Source of the DNA: Bacteroidales bacterium
GTDB lineage: Bacteria; Bacteroidota; Bacteroidia; Bacteroidales; UBA932
Assembly: GCA_017469425.1 (NCBI GenBank)
Contig: JAFUGJ010000005.1
Coordinates: 1-35,190, forward strand
Reading direction: 5' to 3'
DNA length: 35,190 nt
Numbering within the stretch: position 1 is the first letter of the stretch; every line of letters begins with the position of its first letter. A program made the position numbers and the translations under genes. The notes under the pieces are model-generated. The model was given only the letters and a program-made list of their open reading frames with translations, made no database searches and was not told the DNA's origin. Positions 23,475 to 30,927 of the stretch are shown one piece after another.

Positions 23475-23505
23475 CAAATATATAGTAAAATCCACAGAAA
23501 TGCAA
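23475..23505 (-). promoter_or_regulatory. Canonical promoter downstream of the PIN gene
   Basis: On the minus strand TTGC (23505-23502), exactly 19 bases, then TATATTTG (23482-23475). This is among the best consensus promoters in the window. It begins 8 bases after the PIN gene stop and drives transcription leftward into the small ORF with the G9 tract and perhaps on into the AT-rich envelope genes. Confidence 0.7.
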
Positions 23506-23512
23506 CAGGGGT

Positions 23513-24076
23513 TCAGAAATCCCCCAGATCCTTCGTGGGGGTGTAAGCCCGGATGTCATTAACGGGGAAGCGGGCGTTGTTGGCGAGCACTGCGGCGTCG
23601 AGGATGCCTTGGGCAATGTCTTCATTGATTACTCCTTTATTGATACCAATTATAAGGATGTCGAGAAAGCCTATGTACTCTATTCCATTTGCTTCGCAAT
23701 ATGGAGCCACATCACGATAGTTACTGCTTGCAATAGCATCCCTGTAGAATCTTGCAACAGCCATGCAGGCACGCTCTCCCCTCCCTAATCTTTTGTTTTC
23801 AGAAGCCAGGCGGAAAAACTCCTCGACAACAGATGTGGTAACATCTGAAGGGAAGTTCATGCGGACAATACCGCAGTCCGCCATCATACTGTCCAGCAGG
23901 TGTTTGCGCGAGGAATCCCATGGGCAGAAACTGGCTTCGGAATAAACCTGATCGAGCATAATCAACTGGTGTCCGGCCAGAATATCCTTCAGCAGTCTCT
24001 GCCGTCCTGATGCAATAAAATGGGAAAGAACATCCGAATCAAGCAATATCCCCCTCGGTATCATTTTCTTCCTCAT
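23513..24076 (-). CDS. PIN-like domain protein, putative toxin or RNase
   Basis: A 187-residue protein with PIN-type features: N-terminal GILLDSDVLSHFI carrying the first acidic residues, the central GRGERACMAVARF with the conserved Glu, and a C-terminal EYIGFLDILIIGINKG like the end of DUF3368-type PIN domains. Where most PIN proteins have an SDD or TDD acidic site the sequence reads IASSNYRDV, so one metal ligand may be shifted or lost. Its start overlaps the ImmA/IrrE gene by 38 bases; the ATG at 24064 (26-base overlap) is equally possible. PIN domains cut RNA, and Xre-COG2856-PIN gene sets have been proposed as toxin-antitoxin modules. Toxicity is inferred. Confidence 0.75.
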   Translation of the reverse strand: MRKKMIPRGILLDSDVLSHFIASGRQRLLKDILAGHQLIMLDQVYSEASFCPWDSSRKHLLDSMMADCGIVRMNFPSDVTTSVVEEFFRLASENKRLGRGERACMAVARFYRDAIASSNYRDVAPYCEANGIEYIGFLDILIIGINKGVINEDIAQGILDAAVLANNARFPVNDIRAYTPTKDLGDF

Positions 24077-24812
24077 TATTGTAAATACCCATTTCGCGAA
24101 TCAGTTCCATGTACCTCGACATGGATATCCTGCCCTCCGAATATAATTTTCTGGCCTTCAGGTTATAATCACCAATCACTTCTATCTTGCCGGTAGGCTT
24201 GTAGAGCTGGGTATTGTATCCAAATTCCATCGCGGAACGGGTAACATTCCTGCTGAACACATCGAATTCCAACCCTGAAATGATTCCCATCGACTTAAGC
24301 CTGCGCAGCACTACTATGCGGGAGCATTGGTAGTTTTGCTCTACGGCAAGGATGTCGGCAAGACTGATTCTGCGTTTTTGAAGAAGCACTTGCGTGGGCA
24401 GCATTGATTCCATTGACTCTTTGGGAAGGAGAAGGAAAGAAGCAAAGACATCGGCCTTATACTCTTCCAGGTCGGCTTCATTAAAAGTTCCCGCATTGTT
24501 TACCGAGTAAGAAAAGCCACTTTGATAGAGCAGATGGTAGAGCTCGTGACAAATAGTAAAACGCTGTTTGCCAAGACTCTGCGCAGTATTAACGAGCATA
24601 CACCTGATAGGATTTCCCTTTGCATCAGAGGCCATGACCGCCATCCCGGAAAAAGTATCTTCCAGAGGTTTAAGTACAGCAAGAATATGCTTGCTTTGGA
24701 GCACTTTTTCCGTATTCAAGGCATCGCTCGCAGGCAGAGTCAGGTCTTTCCTCAACTGCATGGAGAGTTGAAGCATCTCCAATTCTACTTCCTTAACCTT
24801 CCGCGAGTTCAT
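24039..24812 (-). CDS. ImmA/IrrE family metallo-endopeptidase (COG2856)
   Basis: A 257-residue zinc protease of the ImmA/IrrE family. The motif TICHELYHLLYQ has the zinc histidines His89 and His93 and catalytic Glu90. The later EEYKADVFASFLLLP block provides the third ligand (Glu117) and is typical of the family. The C-terminal half (about 150-257) is helical with a helix-turn-helix-like part. Family members cut Xre-type repressors or act as antitoxin partners. The ATG at 24812 is chosen because it follows closely on the Xre gene (20-base overlap); a longer frame to 24947 would lie inside the Xre gene. It is the middle gene of an Xre-ImmA/IrrE-PIN operon. Confidence 0.88.
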   Translation of the reverse strand: MNSRKVKEVELEMLQLSMQLRKDLTLPASDALNTEKVLQSKHILAVLKPLEDTFSGMAVMASDAKGNPIRCMLVNTAQSLGKQRFTICHELYHLLYQSGFSYSVNNAGTFNEADLEEYKADVFASFLLLPKESMESMLPTQVLLQKRRISLADILAVEQNYQCSRIVVLRRLKSMGIISGLEFDVFSRNVTRSAMEFGYNTQLYKPTGKIEVIGDYNLKARKLYSEGRISMSRYMELIREMGIYNNEEENDTEGDIA

Positions 24813-25131
24813 TGCACATGAAAATATAGTTCCGAACAATCTTCTTAAAATTTGCGACCTCTTCAAGATTCTTGATTTCTCCATCTTTCCTGAAGGCGAA
24901 TGCAAGCGAAGTATCCAGATTATTATTCTCAGGATGAAGGATATCATACTCGTCTATCCCATAAAGACCGGCGAGTTTCTCAAGCAATGTTACAGACAAA
25001 GTGGATGTTCCCTTTTCATACTTTAGGTATGCAGGCTGGCTTATACCGAGGTATCGGCCTATCTCTTCCTGGCTGTAGCCAAGACATTCACGGATGTATT
25101 TCAGGTTGTTTCCCAATGTTTTTGCGTCCAT
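24793..25131 (-). CDS. Xre-family helix-turn-helix regulator
   Basis: A 112-residue DNA-binding protein. Residues about 5-65 form a classical Xre/Cro HTH: NNLKYIRECLGYSQEEIGRY, LGISQPAYLKYEKG and a third block ending YDIL. The C-terminal 45 residues are helical and may serve dimerisation or contact with the ImmA/IrrE partner. It is the first gene of the three-gene cassette. The ATG at 25131 is chosen because the longer start at 25167 would include the promoter. An 8-bp inverted repeat sits next to the -7 element, consistent with autoregulation. Confidence 0.9.
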   Translation of the reverse strand: MDAKTLGNNLKYIRECLGYSQEEIGRYLGISQPAYLKYEKGTSTLSVTLLEKLAGLYGIDEYDILHPENNNLDTSLAFAFRKDGEIKNLEEVANFKKIVRNYIFMCNELAEG

Positions 25132-25154
25132 AAGACAGGATTCTATTTCAAGAA

Positions 25155-25162
25155 CAAAGATA
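25155..25162 (-). promoter_or_regulatory. Predicted -7 element for the Xre-ImmA-PIN operon
   Basis: TATCTTTG on the minus strand matches TAnnTTTG exactly, 23 bases before the Xre ATG. The expected -33 region is occupied by the inverted repeat 25170-25192 rather than a clear TTTG. Confidence 0.55.
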
Positions 25163-25169
25163 ATCAATT

Positions 25170-25192
25170 AAGTTATAATTTCTATATAACTT
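25170..25192. promoter_or_regulatory. Inverted repeat, probable operator of the Xre regulator
   Basis: AAGTTATA (25170-25177) and TATAACTT (25185-25192) are perfect eight-base inverted arms with a seven-base spacer. The repeat lies directly upstream of the -7 element, where a bound dimer would block RNA polymerase. The size and symmetry fit an Xre dimer site. Confidence 0.65.
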
Positions 25193-25226
25193 GCAATATT
25201 TCTACAAGAAATATAACCGCAATAGT

Positions 25227-25260
25227 AAAAAAAGCACCGCCCCGGGTGAGGGGCGGCGCT
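25227..25260 (-). terminator. Strong Rho-independent terminator of the thrS-DUF4295 operon
   Basis: On the minus strand the stem AGCGCCGCCCC (25260-25250) pairs with GGGGCGGTGCT (25243-25233) around a six-base loop and is followed by a T-run (25232-25227). It lies 20 bases beyond the DUF4295 stop and separates the translation operon from the accessory island. Confidence 0.92.
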
Positions 25261-25280
25261 TAAAACGATACAGGGGATGC

Positions 25281-25439
25281 TTACTTCTTTGCGAAGAAGT
25301 CCTTGGCCTTGTCGGCCTCAACGAGCTGCTCGGTGAAAACATAGGCACCGGTCTTGGGCGACTTTTCCATACGGATGCACTTGACCATGCTCTTTGCACC
25401 GGCCTTGGCGGCGAATGTTGCAACGGCTTTCTTTGCCAT
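25281..25439 (-). CDS. DUF4295 small protein
   Basis: A 52-residue basic protein (MAKKAVATFAAKAGAKSMVK at the N-terminus, KAKDFFAKK at the end). DUF4295 proteins are small, restricted to Bacteroidota and regularly encoded directly after rpmG, as here (21 bases downstream). They are thought to be ribosome-associated because of their size, charge and context, and members of the family have been seen on Bacteroidota ribosomes, but I state this from general recollection. It is the last gene before the strong terminator. Confidence 0.9.
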   Translation of the reverse strand: MAKKAVATFAAKAGAKSMVKCIRMEKSPKTGAYVFTEQLVEADKAKDFFAKK

Positions 25440-25460
25440 AATTTAATCTCCTATAGTTAA

Positions 25461-25649
25461 TTACTTGATTTCACGATGAACGGTGACCTTCTTGAGATAA
25501 GGATTGTATTTCCTGCGCTCAAGACGCTCGGGAGTGTTCTTCTTGTTCTTGGTAGTGATGTAGCGGCTCATTCCGGGAACACCGCTCTCTTTCTGCTCAG
25601 TGCATTCGAGGATGACCTGCACCCTGTTACCTTTTGCTTTCTTTGCCAT
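25461..25649 (-). CDS. rpmG: Large ribosomal subunit protein bL33
   Basis: A 62-residue protein of the 50S subunit. The start [19 protein letters not shown] and the end [15 protein letters not shown] match L33. The zinc-ribbon cysteines of the C+ type are absent, only one Cys being present, so this is the zinc-free form common in Bacteroidota. It lies 11 bases after rpmB. Confidence 0.97.
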   Translation of the reverse strand: MAKKAKGNRVQVILECTEQKESGVPGMSRYITTKNKKNTPERLERRKYNPYLKKVTVHREIK

Positions 25650-25660
25650 AGTCGTAATGA

Positions 25661-25903
25661 TTAAACAAGGTTAACAAGTCCTGCCTTCTTTGCCTTCTTG
25701 ATGGTAGCGTCGAGGCCGTTCTTCTCGATCTCGCGGATACCCTTGCAGGACACTTTAAGTGTGATGAACCTCTGCTCCTCTTCGCTCCAGAACTTCTTGT
25801 TCTTGAGGTTGAGGGAGAAGTCGCGCTTGGTGCGCAGTTTGGAATGGGCAACATTGTTGCCTTTCATCCTCTTTCTTCCGGTTACTTGACAAACCTTTGA
25901 CAT
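25661..25903 (-). CDS. rpmB: Large ribosomal subunit protein bL28
   Basis: An 80-residue 50S protein with the L28 hallmarks [20 protein letters not shown] at the N-terminus and [19 protein letters not shown] in the middle. It lies between lepB (13 bases upstream) and rpmG in the same operon. Confidence 0.97.
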   Translation of the reverse strand: MSKVCQVTGRKRMKGNNVAHSKLRTKRDFSLNLKNKKFWSEEEQRFITLKVSCKGIREIEKNGLDATIKKAKKAGLVNLV

Positions 25904-25916
25904 AGTTTTATACTTT

Positions 25917-27206
25917 TTAAAATTTTACTTTTCCAAATCTGGTCCACCTTATGCTGGACGGAAACTTCTTCGAGGCGTCGGTTGACAGCCATACAATCGC
26001 CGGCATTCCGACTATGTGGTCCTCGGGAACGAATCCCCAGTAACGCGAGTCGAGGGAATTGTGCCGGTTGTCCCCCATCATAAAGTAGTAATCCTGTTTG
26101 AAGGTGTAGCTTCCTTTTTCGATGGCTTCCTGCAGGTCACTGTGCTCATAATCCCGGATAGCCCTTTCGTAGAGGGGCAGCGTGAGTGCCGAAATCTCCA
26201 CGGTGTCGCCCTTGCGGGGAATGCGGAGCGGTCCGAAATAATCGCGGGTCCAATGATACTGTTCGCTGAACGGGAAGATGGTAAGATAGCTGTCGGGATA
26301 ATCCGCAGGATACTCATCCAGGTTCGCCTCCACGCTTTCCACTGCCTTAAGGGCCTTTACTTCCTCCAGCATCTTCGCGGTAAGCGGCATGGCCGGATAA
26401 CCGGGAAGGGAGGGGTCGAAGTAAAGTTCCGCCGAATTGACGCCCAGCCTGTCGATGATACGGGAATTCAATCTGCCGGAAGTGGTTATCACCCTGTAAG
26501 ACAGTTGAACGCCGGGATACACCGTCTGCTGCTCCCCGTTTATCCACACGAGCCCGTCCCGGACTTCGAGTGTGTCGCCGGGGGTGGCGACGCAGCGCTT
26601 TATATAGTGGTCTGTCTTGTCCGCAGGACGGACGATCAGTGGACCAAGTCTTTCAATGATCTGCTCTCTTCCCCAGAGGCGGCTCAGCATATAGTAGTCT
26701 GCTGCCGGGTCCTTCCGGAGCACCGTGTCGCCATTCGGGAAATTGAAGACCACGGGGTCGCCTTTTCTCACCTCCCTGAATCCCTTGAGTCGCCTGTAAT
26801 CATTCTGGATGAGCGTTGAATACGACTCCTTCCCAAAAATGCTGTTGTGCGTAAAAGGAATTGTCAGCGGAGTCTGCGGAACTCGCGGTCCATATGTCAA
26901 TTTGCTCACGAAGAGATGGTCGCCCGTGTATAGGCTGCTCTCCATCGATGAGGAAGGAATCTTGAAGGCCTGGAAGAAGAAAATATTGATGAAGGTTACG
27001 AAAACGACTGCGAAGATTATTGCATCGAGCCATCCGTCCTTTTTCCAGAACCGCCACTTCACTTTCTTCGTTACGAAGATGTCGAAGAGTACCGGCAGTC
27101 CGAGGAGCCACCAAAAGTTTCCCAACCAGATTACCCACGCCACATAAAGCAAAGCCCAGATTGCGAACTTCACCCATGCTCCGGGGGTAACATCCTTCAG
27201 CTTCAC
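25917..27206 (-). CDS. lepB: Signal peptidase I
   Basis: Inner-membrane protease that removes signal peptides from exported proteins. Residues 1-80 carry three hydrophobic stretches. The catalytic serine is in FKIPSSSMESSLYTGDH (Ser87), the general-base lysine in YIKRCVATPGDTLEV (near residue 210), and the third box MMGDNRHNSLDSRYWG is near residue 385. The roughly 150-residue insertion between the lysine box and the GDN box and the total of 429 residues are usual for Bacteroidota. It is embedded between rplT (1-base gap) and rpmB, so it is transcribed with ribosomal protein genes. Confidence 0.95.
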   Translation of the reverse strand: MKLKDVTPGAWVKFAIWALLYVAWVIWLGNFWWLLGLPVLFDIFVTKKVKWRFWKKDGWLDAIIFAVVFVTFINIFFFQAFKIPSSSMESSLYTGDHLFVSKLTYGPRVPQTPLTIPFTHNSIFGKESYSTLIQNDYRRLKGFREVRKGDPVVFNFPNGDTVLRKDPAADYYMLSRLWGREQIIERLGPLIVRPADKTDHYIKRCVATPGDTLEVRDGLVWINGEQQTVYPGVQLSYRVITTSGRLNSRIIDRLGVNSAELYFDPSLPGYPAMPLTAKMLEEVKALKAVESVEANLDEYPADYPDSYLTIFPFSEQYHWTRDYFGPLRIPRKGDTVEISALTLPLYERAIRDYEHSDLQEAIEKGSYTFKQDYYFMMGDNRHNSLDSRYWGFVPEDHIVGMPAIVWLSTDASKKFPSSIRWTRFGKVKF

Positions 27207-27207
27207 C

Positions 27208-27552
27208 TTACTTTACGGAATTGATGATTGCTTCGAACGCCTTGGGGTTGTTCATTGCAAGGTCTGCAAGCACCTTACGGTTGAGTCCGATATTCTGCTT
27301 TGCGAGCTTACCCATAAACTGGGAATAGCTGAGTCCGTACTGGCGGGCAGCGGCGTTGATACGCTGAATCCAGAGGGCGCGGAAATTACCTTTCTTGCGA
27401 CGGCGGTCGCGGTAAGCATAGGTAAGACCCTTTTCGTAAGTGTTCTTTGCTACGGTCCAGACATTCTTTCTGGAGAGGAAGTTACCGCGGGTTCTCTTGA
27501 GAATCTTCTTGCGGCGCGCCCTTGAGGCGACTGAGTTGACTGATCTAGGCAT
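27208..27552 (-). CDS. rplT: Large ribosomal subunit protein bL20
   Basis: A 114-residue basic 50S assembly protein: [20 protein letters not shown] at the start, [20 protein letters not shown] in the middle. It follows rpmI by 14 bases and is followed by lepB after one base. In Proteobacteria and Firmicutes this protein represses its own operon; no equivalent leader is obvious here. Confidence 0.97.
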   Translation of the reverse strand: MPRSVNSVASRARRKKILKRTRGNFLSRKNVWTVAKNTYEKGLTYAYRDRRRKKGNFRALWIQRINAAARQYGLSYSQFMGKLAKQNIGLNRKVLADLAMNNPKAFEAIINSVK

Positions 27553-27566
27553 AATTTAACTTTGTT

Positions 27567-27761
27567 TTAGAGAACCAACAATTCTTTAACTCTCTTCTCA
27601 TCCGCCCTCTCGAGGATGGCGAAATGATCAAGATTGCGTTTCTGCTTCTTGGTCTTCTTGGTGAGGATGTGGCTGTGGTAAGCATGCTTCCTCTTGATTT
27701 TTCCCGACCCGGTAAGCGTAAAGCGCTTTTTGGCACCGGAATTGGTTTTAAGCTTTGCCAT
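27567..27761 (-). CDS. rpmI: Large ribosomal subunit protein bL35
   Basis: A 64-residue basic protein with the L35 pattern [20 protein letters not shown] and [14 protein letters not shown]. It lies 47 bases after infC, the largest gap inside this operon and AT-rich, which could hold a processing or regulatory site, though I see no clear element. Confidence 0.97.
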   Translation of the reverse strand: MAKLKTNSGAKKRFTLTGSGKIKRKHAYHSHILTKKTKKQKRNLDHFAILERADEKRVKELLVL

Positions 27762-27808
27762 TGTTGTGTTGTTTATATTAATAAATAATGTTTACCGCTC
27801 ACGGCGGA

Positions 27809-28402
27809 CTATTTCTTTTTAACGGGGGCGATGATAATGTGCATACGCTTGCCCTCCAGCGTAGGCATGTTCTCGGCGCGTCCGAACTGCTCAAGCTCCA
27901 CAGCGAAACGCAGGAGCTGCTTCTCGCCCTGGTCCTTGAACATGATGGAACGGCCGCGGAAGAAGATGGTGGCCTTCACCTTGGAACCCTCCTGCAGGAA
28001 CTCCTGCGCATGCTTGAGCTTGAACTGGAAGTCGTGCTCGTCGGTATTGGGGCCGAAACGGATTTCCTTGAGAACGACCTTTGCGGAATTGCTCTTCATC
28101 TCCTTGGCCTTCTTCTTCTGCTGGTACAGATATTTCTGGTAATCGAGTATCTTGCATACGGGAGGATCGGCCTTGTCGGAAATGAGTACCAGGTCGAGTT
28201 CCAGCGAATCTGCAAGCGCAAGAGCCTTGGCAAGGGGATATACCCCCTGCTCGGGAATGTTTTCACCCACGAGACGCACCTGCGGGGCAGTAATCTGCTC
28301 GTTAATAGGCATCTCGTTCTCGTCGCGCTTCTGGGCGAGGCGAGGGTCGGGCTTGCGGGTCTTCTTGAAGCCTGAAGGCTTGGGTCTGTAAGGTCCTGGC
28401 AT
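27809..28402 (-). CDS. infC: Translation initiation factor IF-3
   Basis: A 197-residue factor that checks start codon and initiator tRNA pairing on the 30S subunit. The N domain begins around MPINEQITAPQVRLV with YPLAKALALADSLELDLVLI. The C domain contains VVLKEIRFGPNTDEHDFQ and FFRGRSIMFKDQGEKQL. An N-terminal basic extension of about 30 residues precedes it. The start is a regular ATG, not the AUU known from E. coli, so the classic self-control through a rare start codon is not evident. The ATG follows the thrS stop without a gap. Confidence 0.97.
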   Translation of the reverse strand: MPGPYRPKPSGFKKTRKPDPRLAQKRDENEMPINEQITAPQVRLVGENIPEQGVYPLAKALALADSLELDLVLISDKADPPVCKILDYQKYLYQQKKKAKEMKSNSAKVVLKEIRFGPNTDEHDFQFKLKHAQEFLQEGSKVKATIFFRGRSIMFKDQGEKQLLRFAVELEQFGRAENMPTLEGKRMHIIIAPVKKK

Positions 28403-30334
28403 CTAAGCTAATTCTTCAGCAACTGCTGACTTAACATATTTAACAAACTCTTCCGCACTCATCGTGCCGACATTGACTCCTTCCCTGCGAACAGAGACGG
28501 TGCCGTCAGCTTCTTCCTTCTCTCCAACGACCACGAGCAGAGGCACTCTGAACTGGGCTATATCCCTGATTCGCTTGCCGAGAGTCTCGTTTCGTGCGTC
28601 TATGGAAGCGCGAATTTCGTTATTTTTTAACAATTCGCAAACTTTTTTTGCATAATTTTCAAATTTCTCGCTGATTGGCAGGACTTTAACCTGTTCCGGA
28701 GCAAGCCATACGGGCAGATGCCCGGCGGTATGCTCGAGAAGCACGGCGGTGAAACGCTCGAGGCTTCCGAAAGGAGCGCGGTGAATCATGATTGGGCGCT
28801 TCTTGCTGCCGTCGGCATCGATGTACTCAAGTTCGAAGCGCTCGGGGAGATTGTAATCCACCTGGATGGTGCCGAGCTGCCACTCGCGCCCGAGGGCATC
28901 CTTTACCATGAAGTCGAGCTTGGGGCCATAGAATGCGGCCTCGCCGTACTCAATCTTCGCGGGCAGGCCCTTTTCCTCACAGGACTCGATGATGGCCCTC
29001 TCGGCCCTCTCCCAGTTCTCCTCGCTTCCGATGTACTTGCTGCGGTTCACCTTGTCGCGGAGCGAAATCTGAGCCTTGAACTTATCGAACTTGAATACCT
29101 TGAACACATACTGGATGAGGTCGATGACCTTCTTGAACTCGTCCTTCAGCTGGTCGGGGCGCACATACATGTGGGCATCGTCCTGGGTAAAGCTGCGCAC
29201 GCGGGTAAGTCCGTGCAGCTCCCCGCTCTGCTCATAACGGTAGACCGTTCCGAATTCCGCAAGGCGGATAGGGAGCTCCTTGTATGAGTGGGGGCTGGAT
29301 GCGTAAATCTCGCAGTGATGAGGGCAGTTCATGGGTTTGAGCATGTACTCTTCCCCTTCCTGGGGGGTCTTTATGGGCTGGAAGGAATCCTTTCCGTATT
29401 TTGCCCAGTGCCCGGAAGTTACATAGAGCTGCTTGCTTCCGATGTGCGGAGTCACCACCTGGAGGTATCCGTATTCCTCGAGCCTGGCGCGGAGGAAGGT
29501 TTCCAGCTGATAGCGGAGCACCGCACCCTTGGGCAGCCACAGGGGAAGACCCATGCCCACTCTCGGGGAGAAGGTGAACAGCCCCATTTCCTTGCCAAGC
29601 TTGCGATGGTCGCGCTTCTTGGCTTCTTCCAGAAGCAGCAGATACTCGTCGAGCATGCTCTTCTTGGGGAAGGTGATGCCGTAGATGCGGGTGAGCTGCT
29701 GGCGATGCTCGTCGCCGCGCCAGTATGCCCCGGCGATAGCGGTGAGTTTCACGGCTTTGATAACCTCGGTATTACGGAGATGAGGGCCGCGGCAAAGGTC
29801 GGTGAATGCGCCGTTTGTATAGTAGGTAATGGTACCGTCCTCGAGTTCGCTGATGAGCTCGCACTTGTACTGGTCACCCTTTTCTTCGAAGTGCTTCATG
29901 GCGTCGGCCTTGCTGACCTCGATGCGCTTGAAGTCCTCCTTTCCCTTGGCAAGTTCCAGCATTTTCTTTTCAATCTTCGGAAGGTCGGCTTCCGTGATGC
30001 TGGCGCCATTGAGGTCGATGTCGTAATAGAATCCGTTCTCCACAGCGGGCCCGATGCCGAACTTGACACCGGGATAGAGGCTCTCGAGAGCTTCTGCCAT
30101 GAGGTGCGACGAAGAATGCCAGAAGACATGCTTTGCTTCGTCGTCCTCCCACTTGTAGAGTTTGACTTCTGCGTCAGCCCCGATGGGCCTGGAGAGGTCG
30201 TATATTTCGCCATTGACGCTTGCCGCAAGAACTTCTGCAGCAAGGCGGGGAGAGATGCTCTGGGCAATCTCGTATGCGGTTACACCCTTTTCAAAGGGTT
30301 TGACGCTGCCGTCGGGAAAAGTAATGTTAATCAT
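28403..30334 (-). CDS. thrS: Threonyl-tRNA synthetase
   Basis: Class II synthetase, 643 residues. A TGS domain (about 1-62) is followed by the editing domain with [11 protein letters not shown] (His pair for deacylation of Ser-tRNA). The catalytic core holds [10 protein letters not shown] with the zinc cysteine, the motif 2 region [20 protein letters not shown] and the motif 3 end [17 protein letters not shown]. The anticodon-binding domain starts around residue 540. It heads the operon thrS-infC-rpmI-rplT-lepB-rpmB-rpmG-DUF4295. No T-box leader lies upstream; only 55 bases separate it from the divergent DUF4199 gene. Confidence 0.97.
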   Translation of the reverse strand: MINITFPDGSVKPFEKGVTAYEIAQSISPRLAAEVLAASVNGEIYDLSRPIGADAEVKLYKWEDDEAKHVFWHSSSHLMAEALESLYPGVKFGIGPAVENGFYYDIDLNGASITEADLPKIEKKMLELAKGKEDFKRIEVSKADAMKHFEEKGDQYKCELISELEDGTITYYTNGAFTDLCRGPHLRNTEVIKAVKLTAIAGAYWRGDEHRQQLTRIYGITFPKKSMLDEYLLLLEEAKKRDHRKLGKEMGLFTFSPRVGMGLPLWLPKGAVLRYQLETFLRARLEEYGYLQVVTPHIGSKQLYVTSGHWAKYGKDSFQPIKTPQEGEEYMLKPMNCPHHCEIYASSPHSYKELPIRLAEFGTVYRYEQSGELHGLTRVRSFTQDDAHMYVRPDQLKDEFKKVIDLIQYVFKVFKFDKFKAQISLRDKVNRSKYIGSEENWERAERAIIESCEEKGLPAKIEYGEAAFYGPKLDFMVKDALGREWQLGTIQVDYNLPERFELEYIDADGSKKRPIMIHRAPFGSLERFTAVLLEHTAGHLPVWLAPEQVKVLPISEKFENYAKKVCELLKNNEIRASIDARNETLGKRIRDIAQFRVPLLVVVGEKEEADGTVSVRREGVNVGTMSAEEFVKYVKSAVAEELA

Positions 30335-30356
30335 TCAGCCATTATATTTTAGCCTG

Positions 30357-30364
30357 CAAAGATA
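30357..30364 (-). promoter_or_regulatory. Predicted -7 element for the thrS operon
   Basis: TATCTTTG on the minus strand matches TAnnTTTG and ends 22 bases before the thrS ATG. No clear TTTG is visible at the -33 position. The opposite promoter for the DUF4199 gene starts 12 bases further right. Confidence 0.55.
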
Positions 30365-30375
30365 ATAAAAATTAG

Positions 30376-30383
30376 TATATTTG
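30376..30383 (+). promoter_or_regulatory. Predicted -7 element for the DUF4199-GT2 unit
   Basis: TATATTTG matches TAnnTTTG and ends only 6 bases before the ATG at 30390, so transcription would begin at or next to the start codon. No good -33 TTTG is seen. Confidence 0.5.
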
Positions 30384-30389
30384 CGGTCT

Positions 30390-30920
30390 ATGGCAGAAGA
30401 TAGAAACAAATTCCTCAACGATTCCGGCAAGGCCGGGCTGATTCTGGGGGGCGTTGCAATCGCATATTTTCTCATCGGCATCCTTTTAGGGAAGGTCAAT
30501 CTCGGGTTTTTCGGAGGGCTATTGAACTTCCTGCTGTGGGCGGCAAAGCTGGTGCTTTGCATCTGGCTGCTGCACGGATTCCTCAAGAAATTCGCCGCAA
30601 CCTGCGACAAAGACAGGTCCCGTACCTTCCGTTTCGGGCTCATCACCGCCTTTTGTTCCGCGCTTGTATATTCCGCATTCTGCTTTGCATACACGCAGTT
30701 CATAGTTCCCGACTTTTACTCGGAAGCCTTTCAGATGGCGGCAGACATCTATTCGGGCATGCTCACTTCCGAGCAGATGGACACTCTTCTCGACATGGAA
30801 CCCTCCCTGCCCAGACTCGCTTTCTTCGGGAACCTCATCTGGTGCTGGCTTTTCGGAACAATAGTTTCCGCCATAAGCTCGAGCCGTATCTGCGGACCCT
30901 CAAATCCTTTCGAAGAATAA
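30390..30920 (+). CDS. DUF4199 family membrane protein
   Basis: A 176-residue inner-membrane protein with four hydrophobic helices at roughly 14-34, 40-60, 79-100 and 142-165, and a helical soluble loop between the third and fourth (about 105-138). It matches the DUF4199 layout, a Bacteroidota family of unknown function that is regularly followed by a GT2 glycosyltransferase, as here (7 bases downstream). The ATG at 30390 is chosen because the preceding in-frame TTG at 30381 is part of the promoter. Confidence 0.88.
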   Translation: MAEDRNKFLNDSGKAGLILGGVAIAYFLIGILLGKVNLGFFGGLLNFLLWAAKLVLCIWLLHGFLKKFAATCDKDRSRTFRFGLITAFCSALVYSAFCFAYTQFIVPDFYSEAFQMAADIYSGMLTSEQMDTLLDMEPSLPRLAFFGNLIWCWLFGTIVSAISSSRICGPSNPFEE

Positions 30921-30927
30921 CAGCATC

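Noticed and set aside
25191-25460. Plus-strand 89-codon frame across the terminator and DUF4295
   Set aside because: It crosses a strong terminator hairpin and lies antisense to DUF4295.
30335-30389. T-box or other leader regulating thrS
   Set aside because: Only 55 bases separate thrS from the divergent gene; there is no room for a T-box and the phylum generally lacks them.
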